From Verrucomicrobiaceae bacterium (GTDB taxonomy: Bacteria; Verrucomicrobiota; Verrucomicrobiia; Verrucomicrobiales; Verrucomicrobiaceae), in assembly GCA_016795365.1 (NCBI GenBank), contig JAEUHN010000035.1:1-56935 (forward strand): a stretch of DNA of 56,935 nucleotides, read 5' to 3'. The notes under the pieces are model-generated. The model was not told the origin of the DNA and searched no databases. It was given only the letters and a program-made list of their open reading frames with translations. A program made the position numbers and the translations under genes. The stretch's first letter is position 1. Every line of letters begins with the position of its first letter. Below, piece after piece: positions 27,055 to 35,235 of this stretch.

Positions 27055-28131
27055 ATGTCTGAGCTCTCACCCTATGCCTTCGACTTCAACGACCGCCCGT
27101 TTGTCGTCATCTGGGAAACCACTCGCGCCTGCGCTCTCGCCTGCCGCCACTGCCGGGCTGAAGCCGATCCCCACGCCCACCCGCTTCAGCTCAGCACGGA
27201 GGAAGGTTTTGCCCTCATCGACCAGATTGCTGAGATCAAACCGCCTGTCTTCGTGCTCACGGGAGGCGACCCCGCGATGCGTCCAGACTTGCTGGACCTG
27301 ATCAACTACTCTCGCGAGAAAGGCCTCTTCCCCGCTCTCAGCCCGAGCGCCACGCCACGGCTGGTGAAGATGAATTTCCACGAACTCAAGCGTGCCGGCG
27401 TGCACCGCATCTCGCTCAGCATCGACGGTCCCGACCGCGCCAGCCACGATGCCTTCCGCGGCGTGAAAGGCACCTGGGACTGGACGCTCCAAGCCTATGA
27501 AAAGTGCTTCGATGCTGGCATTCCTGTGCAGATCAATACCACGATCACCAAAGACAACGCCGACCGCCTGGATGACTTCATCGACATGCTGGAAGACATC
27601 GAGCCCGTGCTCTGGTCCGTCTTCGTCCTCGTGCCCACCGGTCGCGGGAAGTTCGATGACCTCCCCTCACCGGCCCAGCTCGAACGCCTCTTGATTCGAC
27701 TCCACGAGCACAGCCTCACCGCGCCTTACGAGATCAAGACCACCGAGGCTCCGATGTATCGACGCGTGCAACGCCAGCATCCTGAGATCGGCGAGTTCAG
27801 ACCAACCAAGCGAGCACCTCTGGGCATCAATGACGGCAAGGGATTCGTCTTTGTCTCCCACACGGGCGAGGTCAATCCCAGTGGGTTCCTGCCACTCAAC
27901 GCTGGCAATGTGCGCACTCAGCACCTGCTCGACATCTATCGGAACAATCCGACCTTCCAACACTTGCGCGATCCCAATGCGTTGATGGGCAAGTGCGGCC
28001 AATGCGAGTATCGCAGCCTTTGCGGTGGCTCGCGAGCCCGTGCCTATGCCATGAGTGGCAATCCCTTCGATGGCGATCCACTCTGCGAATATCAGCCACC
28101 GATGCTGATGGCCCAGCGTGCATGGGCTTGA
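27055..28131 (+). CDS. radical SAM/SPASM protein, TIGR04053-like
   Basis: 358 aa. The radical SAM iron-sulfur motif is CALACRHC (Cys26, Cys30, Cys33), followed by LTGGDPAMRPDL for SAM binding and the TIM-barrel strands HRISLSIDGP and PVQINTTIT. The C-terminal SPASM-type region contains GKCGQCEYRSLCGGSRARAYA and a last Cys in DPLCEYQP. The overall pattern (KTTEAPMYRRV, NDGKGFVFVSHTGEVNPSGFLPL) matches the TIGR04053 group, whose reaction is not known. It is followed 33 nt downstream by a methyltransferase on the same strand, so the two may modify a common substrate. No precursor peptide gene is evident. Confidence 0.87.
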   Translation: MSELSPYAFDFNDRPFVVIWETTRACALACRHCRAEADPHAHPLQLSTEEGFALIDQIAEIKPPVFVLTGGDPAMRPDLLDLINYSREKGLFPALSPSATPRLVKMNFHELKRAGVHRISLSIDGPDRASHDAFRGVKGTWDWTLQAYEKCFDAGIPVQINTTITKDNADRLDDFIDMLEDIEPVLWSVFVLVPTGRGKFDDLPSPAQLERLLIRLHEHSLTAPYEIKTTEAPMYRRVQRQHPEIGEFRPTKRAPLGINDGKGFVFVSHTGEVNPSGFLPLNAGNVRTQHLLDIYRNNPTFQHLRDPNALMGKCGQCEYRSLCGGSRARAYAMSGNPFDGDPLCEYQPPMLMAQRAWA

Positions 28132-28164
28132 ACGTAGGGTCAGGCAGTGCTCGTATGCGGCCCC

Positions 28165-28749
28165 ATGACCGACTGGAATCAATGCTACACCGAGGGCAAC
28201 ACACCCTGGAACAAAGGCAAACCCTCACCGCCACTCGCGCAGTATCTGGAGCGAAATCCGGTGAAGGGCCGCGTGTTCGCCCCTGGCTGCGGCGCGGGGC
28301 ATGATGTGGCTCTGGTCGCTTCGCTCGGCGCTGAAGTGATCGGCCTGGACATCTCGCCGCTGGCTATCGACCTCGCCAAGCAATCTCACCCGCATTTGCC
28401 AGAATCGACCTGGCTCCTGGGCGATCTCTTCGCACTGCCCACCGAGTTCACAGGCACCTTCGATGCCGTGGTAGAGCACACCTGCTTCTGCGCGATTCCG
28501 CCTTTGATGCGCACGGCCTATCGCGATGCCGTGCACAGCCTCCTCAAGCCTGGCGGCCTGCTGATCGGTGTGTGGTTCATCGATCCCGAGCACGATGAAG
28601 GCTACGAAGGCCCGCCCCACGCGCTGCCTGTGCCGGAACTGGACGCCTTGTTCGGCGAGCACTTCGATGTTGTGGAGGACTACGTGCCCGACGTCGCCTT
28701 CGATGGTCGCCTGAACCGCGAGCGGGTGCGTGTGTTGAGAAAACGCTGA
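28165..28749 (+). CDS. TPMT-family SAM-dependent methyltransferase
   Basis: A 194-aa class I methyltransferase. The N-terminal signature MTDWNQCYTEGNTPWNKGKPSPPL is typical of the thiopurine/thiol methyltransferase (TPMT) group. Motif I is RVFAPGCGAGHD (about residues 36-47), then VIGLDISPLAIDLAK, and EHTCFCAIPP is the distinctive group motif. The group methylates thiols, halides or metalloids; the substrate here is unknown. The ATG at 28165 is preferred over an upstream one at 28147 because the conserved start lies there. It pairs with the radical SAM gene, and its stop is 7 nt from the convergent TlpA-fusion gene. Confidence 0.87.
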   Translation: MTDWNQCYTEGNTPWNKGKPSPPLAQYLERNPVKGRVFAPGCGAGHDVALVASLGAEVIGLDISPLAIDLAKQSHPHLPESTWLLGDLFALPTEFTGTFDAVVEHTCFCAIPPLMRTAYRDAVHSLLKPGGLLIGVWFIDPEHDEGYEGPPHALPVPELDALFGEHFDVVEDYVPDVAFDGRLNRERVRVLRKR

Positions 28750-28756
28750 GCGTGTC

Positions 28757-31700
28757 TCACTGCGGAGCGGTAAGCAGCTTGCGAATCATAGCCGCCATCT
28801 TCTCGCTCTCACCCGGCGAGTAGCCGGTGTTGGTCCAGACCACCTTGCCCGTGGCATCAATCACCACGCAATGGGGGATGCCTTCCACACCATACTTAGC
28901 ACCGATGGCCTGCTGGCTGTCGAACGCCACGGACATCTGCCAGCCACGTGCCTGCAGGAACTTCTGCACCACCGGTTCAGGCTCGCCTTGATTCACAGCG
29001 ATGAACCTCACCTTGGCTGGGTCAAACTCGGCCATCGCCTTGAGTTGCTCCGGCATGGAAGAGACACAAGGACCACACCACGTGGCCCAGAAGTCGAGCA
29101 CGATGACCTTGCCCTTCTCCGCGCTCAGCTGGAATTGCCCACCGCCGAGGAGTGGCAAGGCAAAGTCGGGCGCTGGTTTGTTGAGCAAGGGAGACGACTG
29201 ACCGCCAGTCTCGGGCAGCACAGGCTCGGGAGCGAACTCCGGCTGCCAGTCGCGATACGCAAGCATGGCACTCGTAGGCGAAGGCGCGGCCAGCTTCACC
29301 ATGGCCAGCTGATCATTCGGCACATCCACAGTTCCCAGCGATGGCGACCACGCGATGATGCGATCCGCCATGAACTTGTCCACTTTCACTCCCAATCGCG
29401 ATCCGTCCTGAAGCACGAGCCAGTGCGTCGCGATGGACTTGGCAAACTCGTCATCCTTCGAAGGCTCTTTGACAGGCGCCGGCTCTTCTTTGCCTAACGT
29501 CTTCGGCTCTTCCAACCACACGGCCGCTGCCACACGCTCGACGGGCACGTTCATGCTCTCCACTCCCGATGCAAACTTGATACTCGTGGCCGTGGCGCTC
29601 TCGATGCGCCCCCGGAGCATGTCGCCATTCGGTGCCAGAAGCACATGTGTGGGCGGGTCCTGCCGCTTGAAGCGAGGGATGGTCATGGCCATTTTCTTGG
29701 ACTCGTCACCGATCGCCGGAGTCTGGATGAAGTCGGGCCGCGCCTGCACCCCGAAGTTGGACACCTCCACATCGCGCGAAGGATTTCCCCACATCGCCGA
29801 GGGTGCAAAGATCAGTCCCGCGCCCTTGCGCAGCGAGGCATCGAGCTGGGCATTCATGAGCGGGATGCCATTGGCCGAGACCTGCACCGCATCCTCGGTG
29901 AAGCTGAGCTTCACTTGAATGCTCTTGGCAGTGAGATTGCGAAGTTGCTCGCTGCTGCGGCTGTTGTTCTCGCCCGTCTCGAGCACGGCCCAGAAGTCGC
30001 TGCCCGAAAAGATGAGGTGGAGTTGAGCCGACTTCGTGCGCGACTCCAGATCACCACAGAACAAGCCCACCTCCAGCGCTCCCCAGAAGCTGGGCGCCGA
30101 CATCGTGAACTGCACTTCATCGCCAAACATGATGGTGCCATGCCCCATCGCACCATTGCCTTTGATCACGATCGCATCGTCACCCTTGCGCTCCACATCG
30201 GCCTCGGTGCCTTTCACGATCTGCCAGCCGGGATCAGCAAAGCCTCGCGCTGCCTTTTGACGACTGTTGAAATGGATCGCGTGCAATTGGTCGGGTGCGA
30301 GCATCCCCATTTCCACCACGTCGGACTTCAGTTTCACGTCCGTCGCCGTCACACTCTGGAGCGTGGCACCGAGCACATTGCCATCGCGAAGGAAGAAAAG
30401 CGCAGGAGCGGCTTTCAAATCATCACGAGATGGTCGGCGAATCTCGAGATCCGGGCGCTTCGCCAGCGGCACCGGAGTCAGGGCTCCAGGCAAGCGCCAG
30501 CGCATCTGGGCATCACCTGTGCCTTCCAACCGGCCATGCAAAGTGGCACTGCCCGTATGCATGGTATCGAGCGTCTCCATCGCAGGCTCTGGCGCTGCAC
30601 CTGGAGCTTTGGTCTGCTGAATGCTCAGCCGTTCCATTCCTTCGATTCGTGCCAGGACGGGCTGCGCGGAGAGTTCATGCGTGAGGCTAACCGTTCCATC
30701 AGTCACCTTGCTCAAGCGACCCGAAAGAGAGGTGCCATCGCTGTAACGAACGGAGGTCAGTTCGTCGGCACCTTTTCGCGAAGGAATCAACATCTGCGCC
30801 AGCGGCACCTGCCGTGCAGCCATCGCCTTTTCATCGAGAGGTCCGGCATCAAACACCATCACCTGCTCCAAAGGCACCACTTGCCCTGCCACCATGAAGC
30901 TCCGCCCATCGGCACCTGCGGTTACCGCCCCAGCAAGCGCAGTGCCATCCAGCTTCTCGATAAAGCTCGTCGCCACACTCGCGCCCGGCATCGTTACTCC
31001 ATCCCAGACACGCACCAGCAGGTGCTCCAGACGAATCTGAGCGCCTTTGTTGCGCAGCAGCACACACGGTTTTTCACTTCCCACGGGCTGGCCTTGAAAC
31101 TCACCCAACACCTTACCATTCCAATCGCACACGATAGTCTTTCGCGTGGTGAGATCACAGAAAACTCGCAGCGCCAGCACCCGATCATCCGCCCCTAACT
31201 TCTGTAAAGGCGTGAACTTGTTCTGCTGCGCAATCACCAGCTCATCATCCCACGTCTCGATGGCCATCTGCTGCAAAGAGTTGGATGCTTGGTTGAAGCT
31301 CAAAGCAAATCTCAGCGGCCCGTCGGAGGAGAGCACCACCTTCGTTTCAAACTTCGGCGGCAGATACATCTCCAACATCGCCGAGCGATTCCAGACTCGC
31401 GTCATCATCACACCACGCTCGGCTGCAGCCCACGGGAACCCCTGAGCATCGCGCAGACCATAGTGTTTCCATCCAGCCGCTCCATGTGGACCACTGTAGA
31501 GCACGAGGTCCGACTTCAGCCTCCGCAAGGCCTGCACGGAAGACAGCGGCAGCTTCAACTCTCCATGGCGCTGGCTGTTCAAGGTGATGCCCTCGGCGTT
31601 GACCGAAGTCACATCGGCAAACAGGCTGTCACCATTGCGCAGGAGCACCGAGAACGCGGCTCCTGGCACAGCTGACGCGGAGGGTGGAAAGTCAACGCGG

Positions 31701-31978
31701 GAAAGTGATTCCAGACCGATCACCGCGGGCTCGGTGAACAACTCGGATGTGAAAGACACGCTGCGCTCGTCGGCCGAGGTCAGCTGCCCATCCATGAACT
31801 CGCCGCTCTTCCAGAACAGACGAGGCTGGCGGAGTTGCGAATCATCAACGATCGACGTGCCTCCCGGTGCCGTCAGCACCCGCCGCCCGAAGGCTTGACC
31901 GAACGACTGCTCTGCACCCAAACCAAGCAACGCCACCGCCGCGAACAAGCACCGCGTCAGAAGCCAATCACAATGCAT
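28757..31978 (-). CDS. secreted beta-repeat protein fused to a TlpA thioredoxin domain
   Basis: 1073 aa with signal peptide MHCDWLLTRCLFAAVALLGLGAEQSFG. It carries at least five copies of a 40-residue beta module of pattern NGD-L-G-I-S-T...V (about residues 60-97, 112-152, and further copies later such as DGNVLGATLQSVTATDVKL and NGDMLRGRIESATATSIKF). A jelly-roll-like stretch lies in the first half. The C-terminal 140 residues are a TlpA/ResA-like thioredoxin with the redox motif WCGPC (Cys968 and Cys971) and cis-Pro in GIPHCVV. The ATG at 31978 has a good ribosome site (AGAGGTGA 9 nt upstream); another at 31996 would overlap the preceding gene. It closes the five-gene cluster. Confidence 0.82.
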   Translation of the reverse strand: MHCDWLLTRCLFAAVALLGLGAEQSFGQAFGRRVLTAPGGTSIVDDSQLRQPRLFWKSGEFMDGQLTSADERSVSFTSELFTEPAVIGLESLSRVDFPPSASAVPGAAFSVLLRNGDSLFADVTSVNAEGITLNSQRHGELKLPLSSVQALRRLKSDLVLYSGPHGAAGWKHYGLRDAQGFPWAAAERGVMMTRVWNRSAMLEMYLPPKFETKVVLSSDGPLRFALSFNQASNSLQQMAIETWDDELVIAQQNKFTPLQKLGADDRVLALRVFCDLTTRKTIVCDWNGKVLGEFQGQPVGSEKPCVLLRNKGAQIRLEHLLVRVWDGVTMPGASVATSFIEKLDGTALAGAVTAGADGRSFMVAGQVVPLEQVMVFDAGPLDEKAMAARQVPLAQMLIPSRKGADELTSVRYSDGTSLSGRLSKVTDGTVSLTHELSAQPVLARIEGMERLSIQQTKAPGAAPEPAMETLDTMHTGSATLHGRLEGTGDAQMRWRLPGALTPVPLAKRPDLEIRRPSRDDLKAAPALFFLRDGNVLGATLQSVTATDVKLKSDVVEMGMLAPDQLHAIHFNSRQKAARGFADPGWQIVKGTEADVERKGDDAIVIKGNGAMGHGTIMFGDEVQFTMSAPSFWGALEVGLFCGDLESRTKSAQLHLIFSGSDFWAVLETGENNSRSSEQLRNLTAKSIQVKLSFTEDAVQVSANGIPLMNAQLDASLRKGAGLIFAPSAMWGNPSRDVEVSNFGVQARPDFIQTPAIGDESKKMAMTIPRFKRQDPPTHVLLAPNGDMLRGRIESATATSIKFASGVESMNVPVERVAAAVWLEEPKTLGKEEPAPVKEPSKDDEFAKSIATHWLVLQDGSRLGVKVDKFMADRIIAWSPSLGTVDVPNDQLAMVKLAAPSPTSAMLAYRDWQPEFAPEPVLPETGGQSSPLLNKPAPDFALPLLGGGQFQLSAEKGKVIVLDFWATWCGPCVSSMPEQLKAMAEFDPAKVRFIAVNQGEPEPVVQKFLQARGWQMSVAFDSQQAIGAKYGVEGIPHCVVIDATGKVVWTNTGYSPGESEKMAAMIRKLLTAPQ

Positions 31979-31985
31979 ATGACGA

Positions 31986-33035
31986 TCACCTCTCATAGAT
32001 GGGCAGGAAGCGATAGTTCAGCGCCAGGGCGAGCAGTGACATCGCGGTCTGATACGACCCGTTGCCAAAGCTGCCATCCGCCTGCTGGCTTTCTTTGAAG
32101 AGACGGATGGTGTTCTTGTTCCACTTCTGCCAGGCATCGTAGTCGCCCTGAAAAAGCGCCTGCGCAGCATAGTAGCGATAGTATTCGGGATGCCCGCCCT
32201 CACGATGTTCCAGGTCGGCGCTGATGTGCTTTAGCGTCGCGGCAAATTCTTCCCAGTCCTTGTGCTTGCTGATCGCATACACCAGCGTCGCCACTGAGGA
32301 GCGAGCCTGGCTCTCACCGCCACCACCGAAGCCGCCGCTGTAAGCCACGAAACCGTTCTTCGCGGTGCTCTTGCGGATGTATTCAACGGCCTTGTTGATC
32401 GTGTCATCGGGCACGCTGAGTCCCGCATTGCGACAGGCGAGTAGTCCCATCAGCATCGCGCCCGCCACACTCGTATCGGCATCGGTTGCGTCCGGTGAGT
32501 AACGCCATGCGCCAAACGGGTTCTTTTGCGCTGAGGTCACTGAGCAGCGGATCGCCAAGTCCAATGCCTGCGAGATAGAGCGAGGCTTCTGCGCTGCCCC
32601 TTCCCACAGCAAGGACTCGTCCACAGCACCGTAGGCCTCCGCCAGCGCCAGCATCGCAAAGCCGTGATGATACATGCTGTTGGGTAGGTATCCTGTGGTC
32701 GCATCTTGAGTGGTGATGATGGCACGAATCGCACGCCTGATGTTGGGCGCATACTTGCCGAAATTCGGATCTTCACCGCTGGCCAGGAAGGCCATCAGGC
32801 AAAGACCATTTTGACCCGCGCCATTGTGTCCATCCTGCCACTGACCATCCGGTGCCTGTCGCTGAGCCAACCAGGAAAGTCCGCGTTCATAGATCGTATC
32901 CACCTCTGGCGGGATCTCTCCGCCATAGCGAAGGGACGGAGCCTGAGCATGAAGGTTCCCGACCAGCGCGAAAGCACAGAGCGCCAGCAGCATTGCAGTA
33001 TCGAAGACCCTGATGAAACAAACTCCGGTTCTCAT
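31986..33035 (-). CDS. secreted prenyltransferase/squalene-oxidase repeat (toroid) protein
   Basis: 349 aa with signal peptide (TAMLLALCAFALVGNLHAQ) and then an alpha/alpha toroid of the terpenoid-cyclase type. Repeats include QAPDGQWQDG (about 60), QKNPFGAWRYSPDATDADTSVAG and QQADGSFGNGSYQTAMSLLAL. No Asp-rich cyclase motif (DxDD) is obvious, so it is more likely a binding module than an enzyme. Such exported toroids are common in Planctomycetes and Verrucomicrobia. Its start overlaps the stop of the upstream gene by ATGA (33032-33035), and the downstream gene starts 7 nt after its stop, so it is tightly co-expressed in the cluster. Confidence 0.83.
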   Translation of the reverse strand: MRTGVCFIRVFDTAMLLALCAFALVGNLHAQAPSLRYGGEIPPEVDTIYERGLSWLAQRQAPDGQWQDGHNGAGQNGLCLMAFLASGEDPNFGKYAPNIRRAIRAIITTQDATTGYLPNSMYHHGFAMLALAEAYGAVDESLLWEGAAQKPRSISQALDLAIRCSVTSAQKNPFGAWRYSPDATDADTSVAGAMLMGLLACRNAGLSVPDDTINKAVEYIRKSTAKNGFVAYSGGFGGGGESQARSSVATLVYAISKHKDWEEFAATLKHISADLEHREGGHPEYYRYYAAQALFQGDYDAWQKWNKNTIRLFKESQQADGSFGNGSYQTAMSLLALALNYRFLPIYER

Positions 33036-33985
33036 TGCCTGATGATGACGCCTCCGCCGCCGTTAATGAAGACTCGCCCGCCTTGCTGCACGGGCTGACC
33101 ACCGTTGTTCATGCGCGCCCGATGGTTCTGCTCAATGCTCTGCCACCAGCCGCGATAGTCAGCCGTGAGTTGCTGCCACTTGCCGAACTGCTCCGGCGTG
33201 ATGACGCCCGCGATGTCGTTCTCAGGGACGCCCGAAAGCATCAGCAGCAACATGCGAAAATCCATTCCGGTGTTGCGATCGACGTAGTTCGACATGTCGG
33301 GCAGGTAATCCGTCAGCGCCTTGTGCGCGAGCGGTTCCAGCTTCTCACACTGCGTCAGCGTCAGGCCCACCTGACGATCCATCTCAGCGACCAGCATCTG
33401 TGCCAGCGCGCGGAGCCGGTAGCTCTTCCGCTGCTCTTCGGCAGACGTCCATTTGGTTCGTTCCTCCGGCGTAAGCACCTGCTCCAGCGAAGCCGACCAC
33501 AGGGCATTCTTTTCCGCCGTTTCTCCTCCAACATGCACCGAGCCCAACGATGCCAGCCGTTGCTCCACCACCTCCGCCGTCAAGCCGATGGCCTGCTGGC
33601 GCACCTGGTTTTCCTGGGCGCTGCGCCAGCCTTCCAGCGCGCGATCCACCGCGCCTTTGGCTGCGATCTCGAGCAAGCGCTGCCGCTCTTTCGGCAGGCC
33701 GACCTCGCGACGGACATCACCGATGACGATCGCCATTTGCTGCATCGAATCTTTGGTTTGTTCGCTCTCGGCTTCGACCAAATAGTTGGAGATCAGCTGC
33801 TGCACCAGTTCGGACTCCGTCAGCTGTTCCTCCGGCACCACCACAGGCTTGGGCTTCTCCGCCTTGATCACCTGCTGGGCCAAAAGCGACGTGCCATGCC
33901 CGCTGATCAAAATCAATAGAAGTGCGAGCCTGCCGAGCCATCGGAGGGCCTTCGCTTGCAGTTGAGGATGGAGTTGGCTCTTCAT
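33032..33985 (-). CDS. secreted alpha-helical protein of the five-gene cluster (second)
   Basis: 317 aa. A signal peptide (LALLLILISGHGTSLLAQQ) is followed by almost entirely helical, charged sequence with WSASLEQVLTPEERTKWTSAEEQ, DRQVGLTLTQCEKLEPLAHKALTDY and ITPEQFGKWQQLTADYRGWWQS. The neighbour at 33987-35102 has the same pattern (LRAMAMMTVAELDRKLRLTMSQRSTLEERFVKVI ... VWRDVAARYSSWWNQF), indicating paralogues. The C-terminus is a Gly/Gln-rich tail ending GGGGVIIRQ. No family assigned. The ATG at 33985 was preferred; it lies one base after the stop of the upstream paralogue. Confidence 0.75.
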   Translation of the reverse strand: MKSQLHPQLQAKALRWLGRLALLLILISGHGTSLLAQQVIKAEKPKPVVVPEEQLTESELVQQLISNYLVEAESEQTKDSMQQMAIVIGDVRREVGLPKERQRLLEIAAKGAVDRALEGWRSAQENQVRQQAIGLTAEVVEQRLASLGSVHVGGETAEKNALWSASLEQVLTPEERTKWTSAEEQRKSYRLRALAQMLVAEMDRQVGLTLTQCEKLEPLAHKALTDYLPDMSNYVDRNTGMDFRMLLLMLSGVPENDIAGVITPEQFGKWQQLTADYRGWWQSIEQNHRARMNNGGQPVQQGGRVFINGGGGVIIRQ

Positions 33986-33986
33986 T

Positions 33987-35102
33987 TTAGAATTGGTTCC
34001 ACCAGCTGCTGTATCGTGCAGCCACATCACGCCAGACCACCAACTGCTCCTCTTCGAGCAATGCCTTTACCTCGGCGTCTGGTATTCCATTGAGCACCAT
34101 CAGCATGATCTCCGAGTTCGCATAGTTCTGGGAAAAGAGGGCATCCATCTTCGATCTTCCTTCGCTGATCACCTTCACAAACCTTTCTTCCAAGGTGCTG
34201 CGCTGCGACATGGTCAGACGGAGTTTCCGGTCCAGCTCCGCCACCGTCATCATCGCCATCGCACGCAACCGCCGGTCCAGACGCTGCTGCTCGCGAGCCT
34301 CCCACTGCCCGAACTGTTCAACGGACAAGGACTGCTTCAACAACCCACGCCAGCCAGCCTCTTCGGCGGCAACAGCATCTGGTTCGCCAGCCGAACCAAA
34401 GTTGATCTGTCCACCCTCCAGCGCCTGCACCCGATCATCAGCTCCGCCGAGGAAAGCGCTCTTCACATACTCGCGAATACTCTTCTCCAAGCCCTTGCCC
34501 CAGTCCGGCAAGGCCGCGGACACAGCCCCATCAATCCCGTTTCGAATCTTCGTCGTGGAAGCGGCATCAAGCTTGTTGATCGTCACCAACTCCTCCACCT
34601 GCGCCTTGCGCGTTTCCACTCGCTGATCCTTCCACTGCTTGCGTCCACGATCCAAGTAGTCAGCGATGGCTTTCTCGATCCGTGCTCGGCGTTTGGTCGC
34701 TTCCGCATCCCACTTCGCAAGTTCGTCAGGTTTGAGCAAGCGCTTCAATCCTTCCCCCCAAATCGGCGAACGATCCGGCGTCAAGATAGCCTCCGGCAGC
34801 TTGCGATACGAGTTCCAAAACTGGATCTGGTCCACCTCGCCATCCTTCTGCATGGCATGCCAGGTCTTCCACAGACCCACCTTGGACTTGTCCATCTTGT
34901 CCTTCACCGCCGCAGTCGCGACCTTCTGCAACTCCTGCACCACATCCCCCGCTACCCCCGTGACCTTCACCACATCACCGACCAGCGACTTCATGCCGCT
35001 GGAGTAGAAATCGTCCGAGCGCTGGAGCGTTTGTTCGATGAAAGGCACCTTCGCTTCTTCTTGAGCGAAAGCGGTGAGGCATCCGAGCACGGCCAAGATC
35101 AT
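33987..35102 (-). CDS. secreted alpha-helical protein of the five-gene cluster (first)
   Basis: 371 aa from the ATG at 35102, beginning MILAVLGCLTAFAQEEAK, a short signal-like segment. The mature part is helical and charged (KLDAASTTKIRNGIDGAV; ELDRKLRLTMSQRSTLEERFVKVI; terminal YSSWWNQF) and paralogous to the next gene. The frame stays open to an ATG at 35234, which overlaps the upstream stop as ATGA. That extension would translate an inverted-repeat element and give FVIRHSSFVIPSRVWLS before the signal segment. Because repeat-encoded peptides are unlikely native, the later start is chosen. The lack of basic residues before its hydrophobic core leaves this uncertain. Confidence 0.65.
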   Translation of the reverse strand: MILAVLGCLTAFAQEEAKVPFIEQTLQRSDDFYSSGMKSLVGDVVKVTGVAGDVVQELQKVATAAVKDKMDKSKVGLWKTWHAMQKDGEVDQIQFWNSYRKLPEAILTPDRSPIWGEGLKRLLKPDELAKWDAEATKRRARIEKAIADYLDRGRKQWKDQRVETRKAQVEELVTINKLDAASTTKIRNGIDGAVSAALPDWGKGLEKSIREYVKSAFLGGADDRVQALEGGQINFGSAGEPDAVAAEEAGWRGLLKQSLSVEQFGQWEAREQQRLDRRLRAMAMMTVAELDRKLRLTMSQRSTLEERFVKVISEGRSKMDALFSQNYANSEIMLMVLNGIPDAEVKALLEEEQLVVWRDVAARYSSWWNQF

Positions 35103-35123
35103 TGAGAGCCAGACGCGCGAAGG

Positions 35124-35235
35124 AATGACGAAAGAGGAATGACGAATGACGAACTCGCCGCTGGTGGCAGCGCGAGCTGTATCGCATCGGGTCATGAGAT
35201 TCCCCTTCGTCATTCGCCATTCTGGTTTCGTCATT
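35124..35235. repeat. inverted-repeat element of the ATGACGAA family
   Basis: The arms 35124-35153 and 35206-35235 match at 26 of 30 positions when one is reverse complemented, with a 52-nt loop. Each arm is built from iterations of AATGACGAA. The element supplies the stop codon of the upstream DUF4175-like gene (TGA at 35233-35231) and, on the same strand, an in-frame ATG for the next gene. A related element lies upstream of mutY (43778-43875). Confidence 0.8.
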
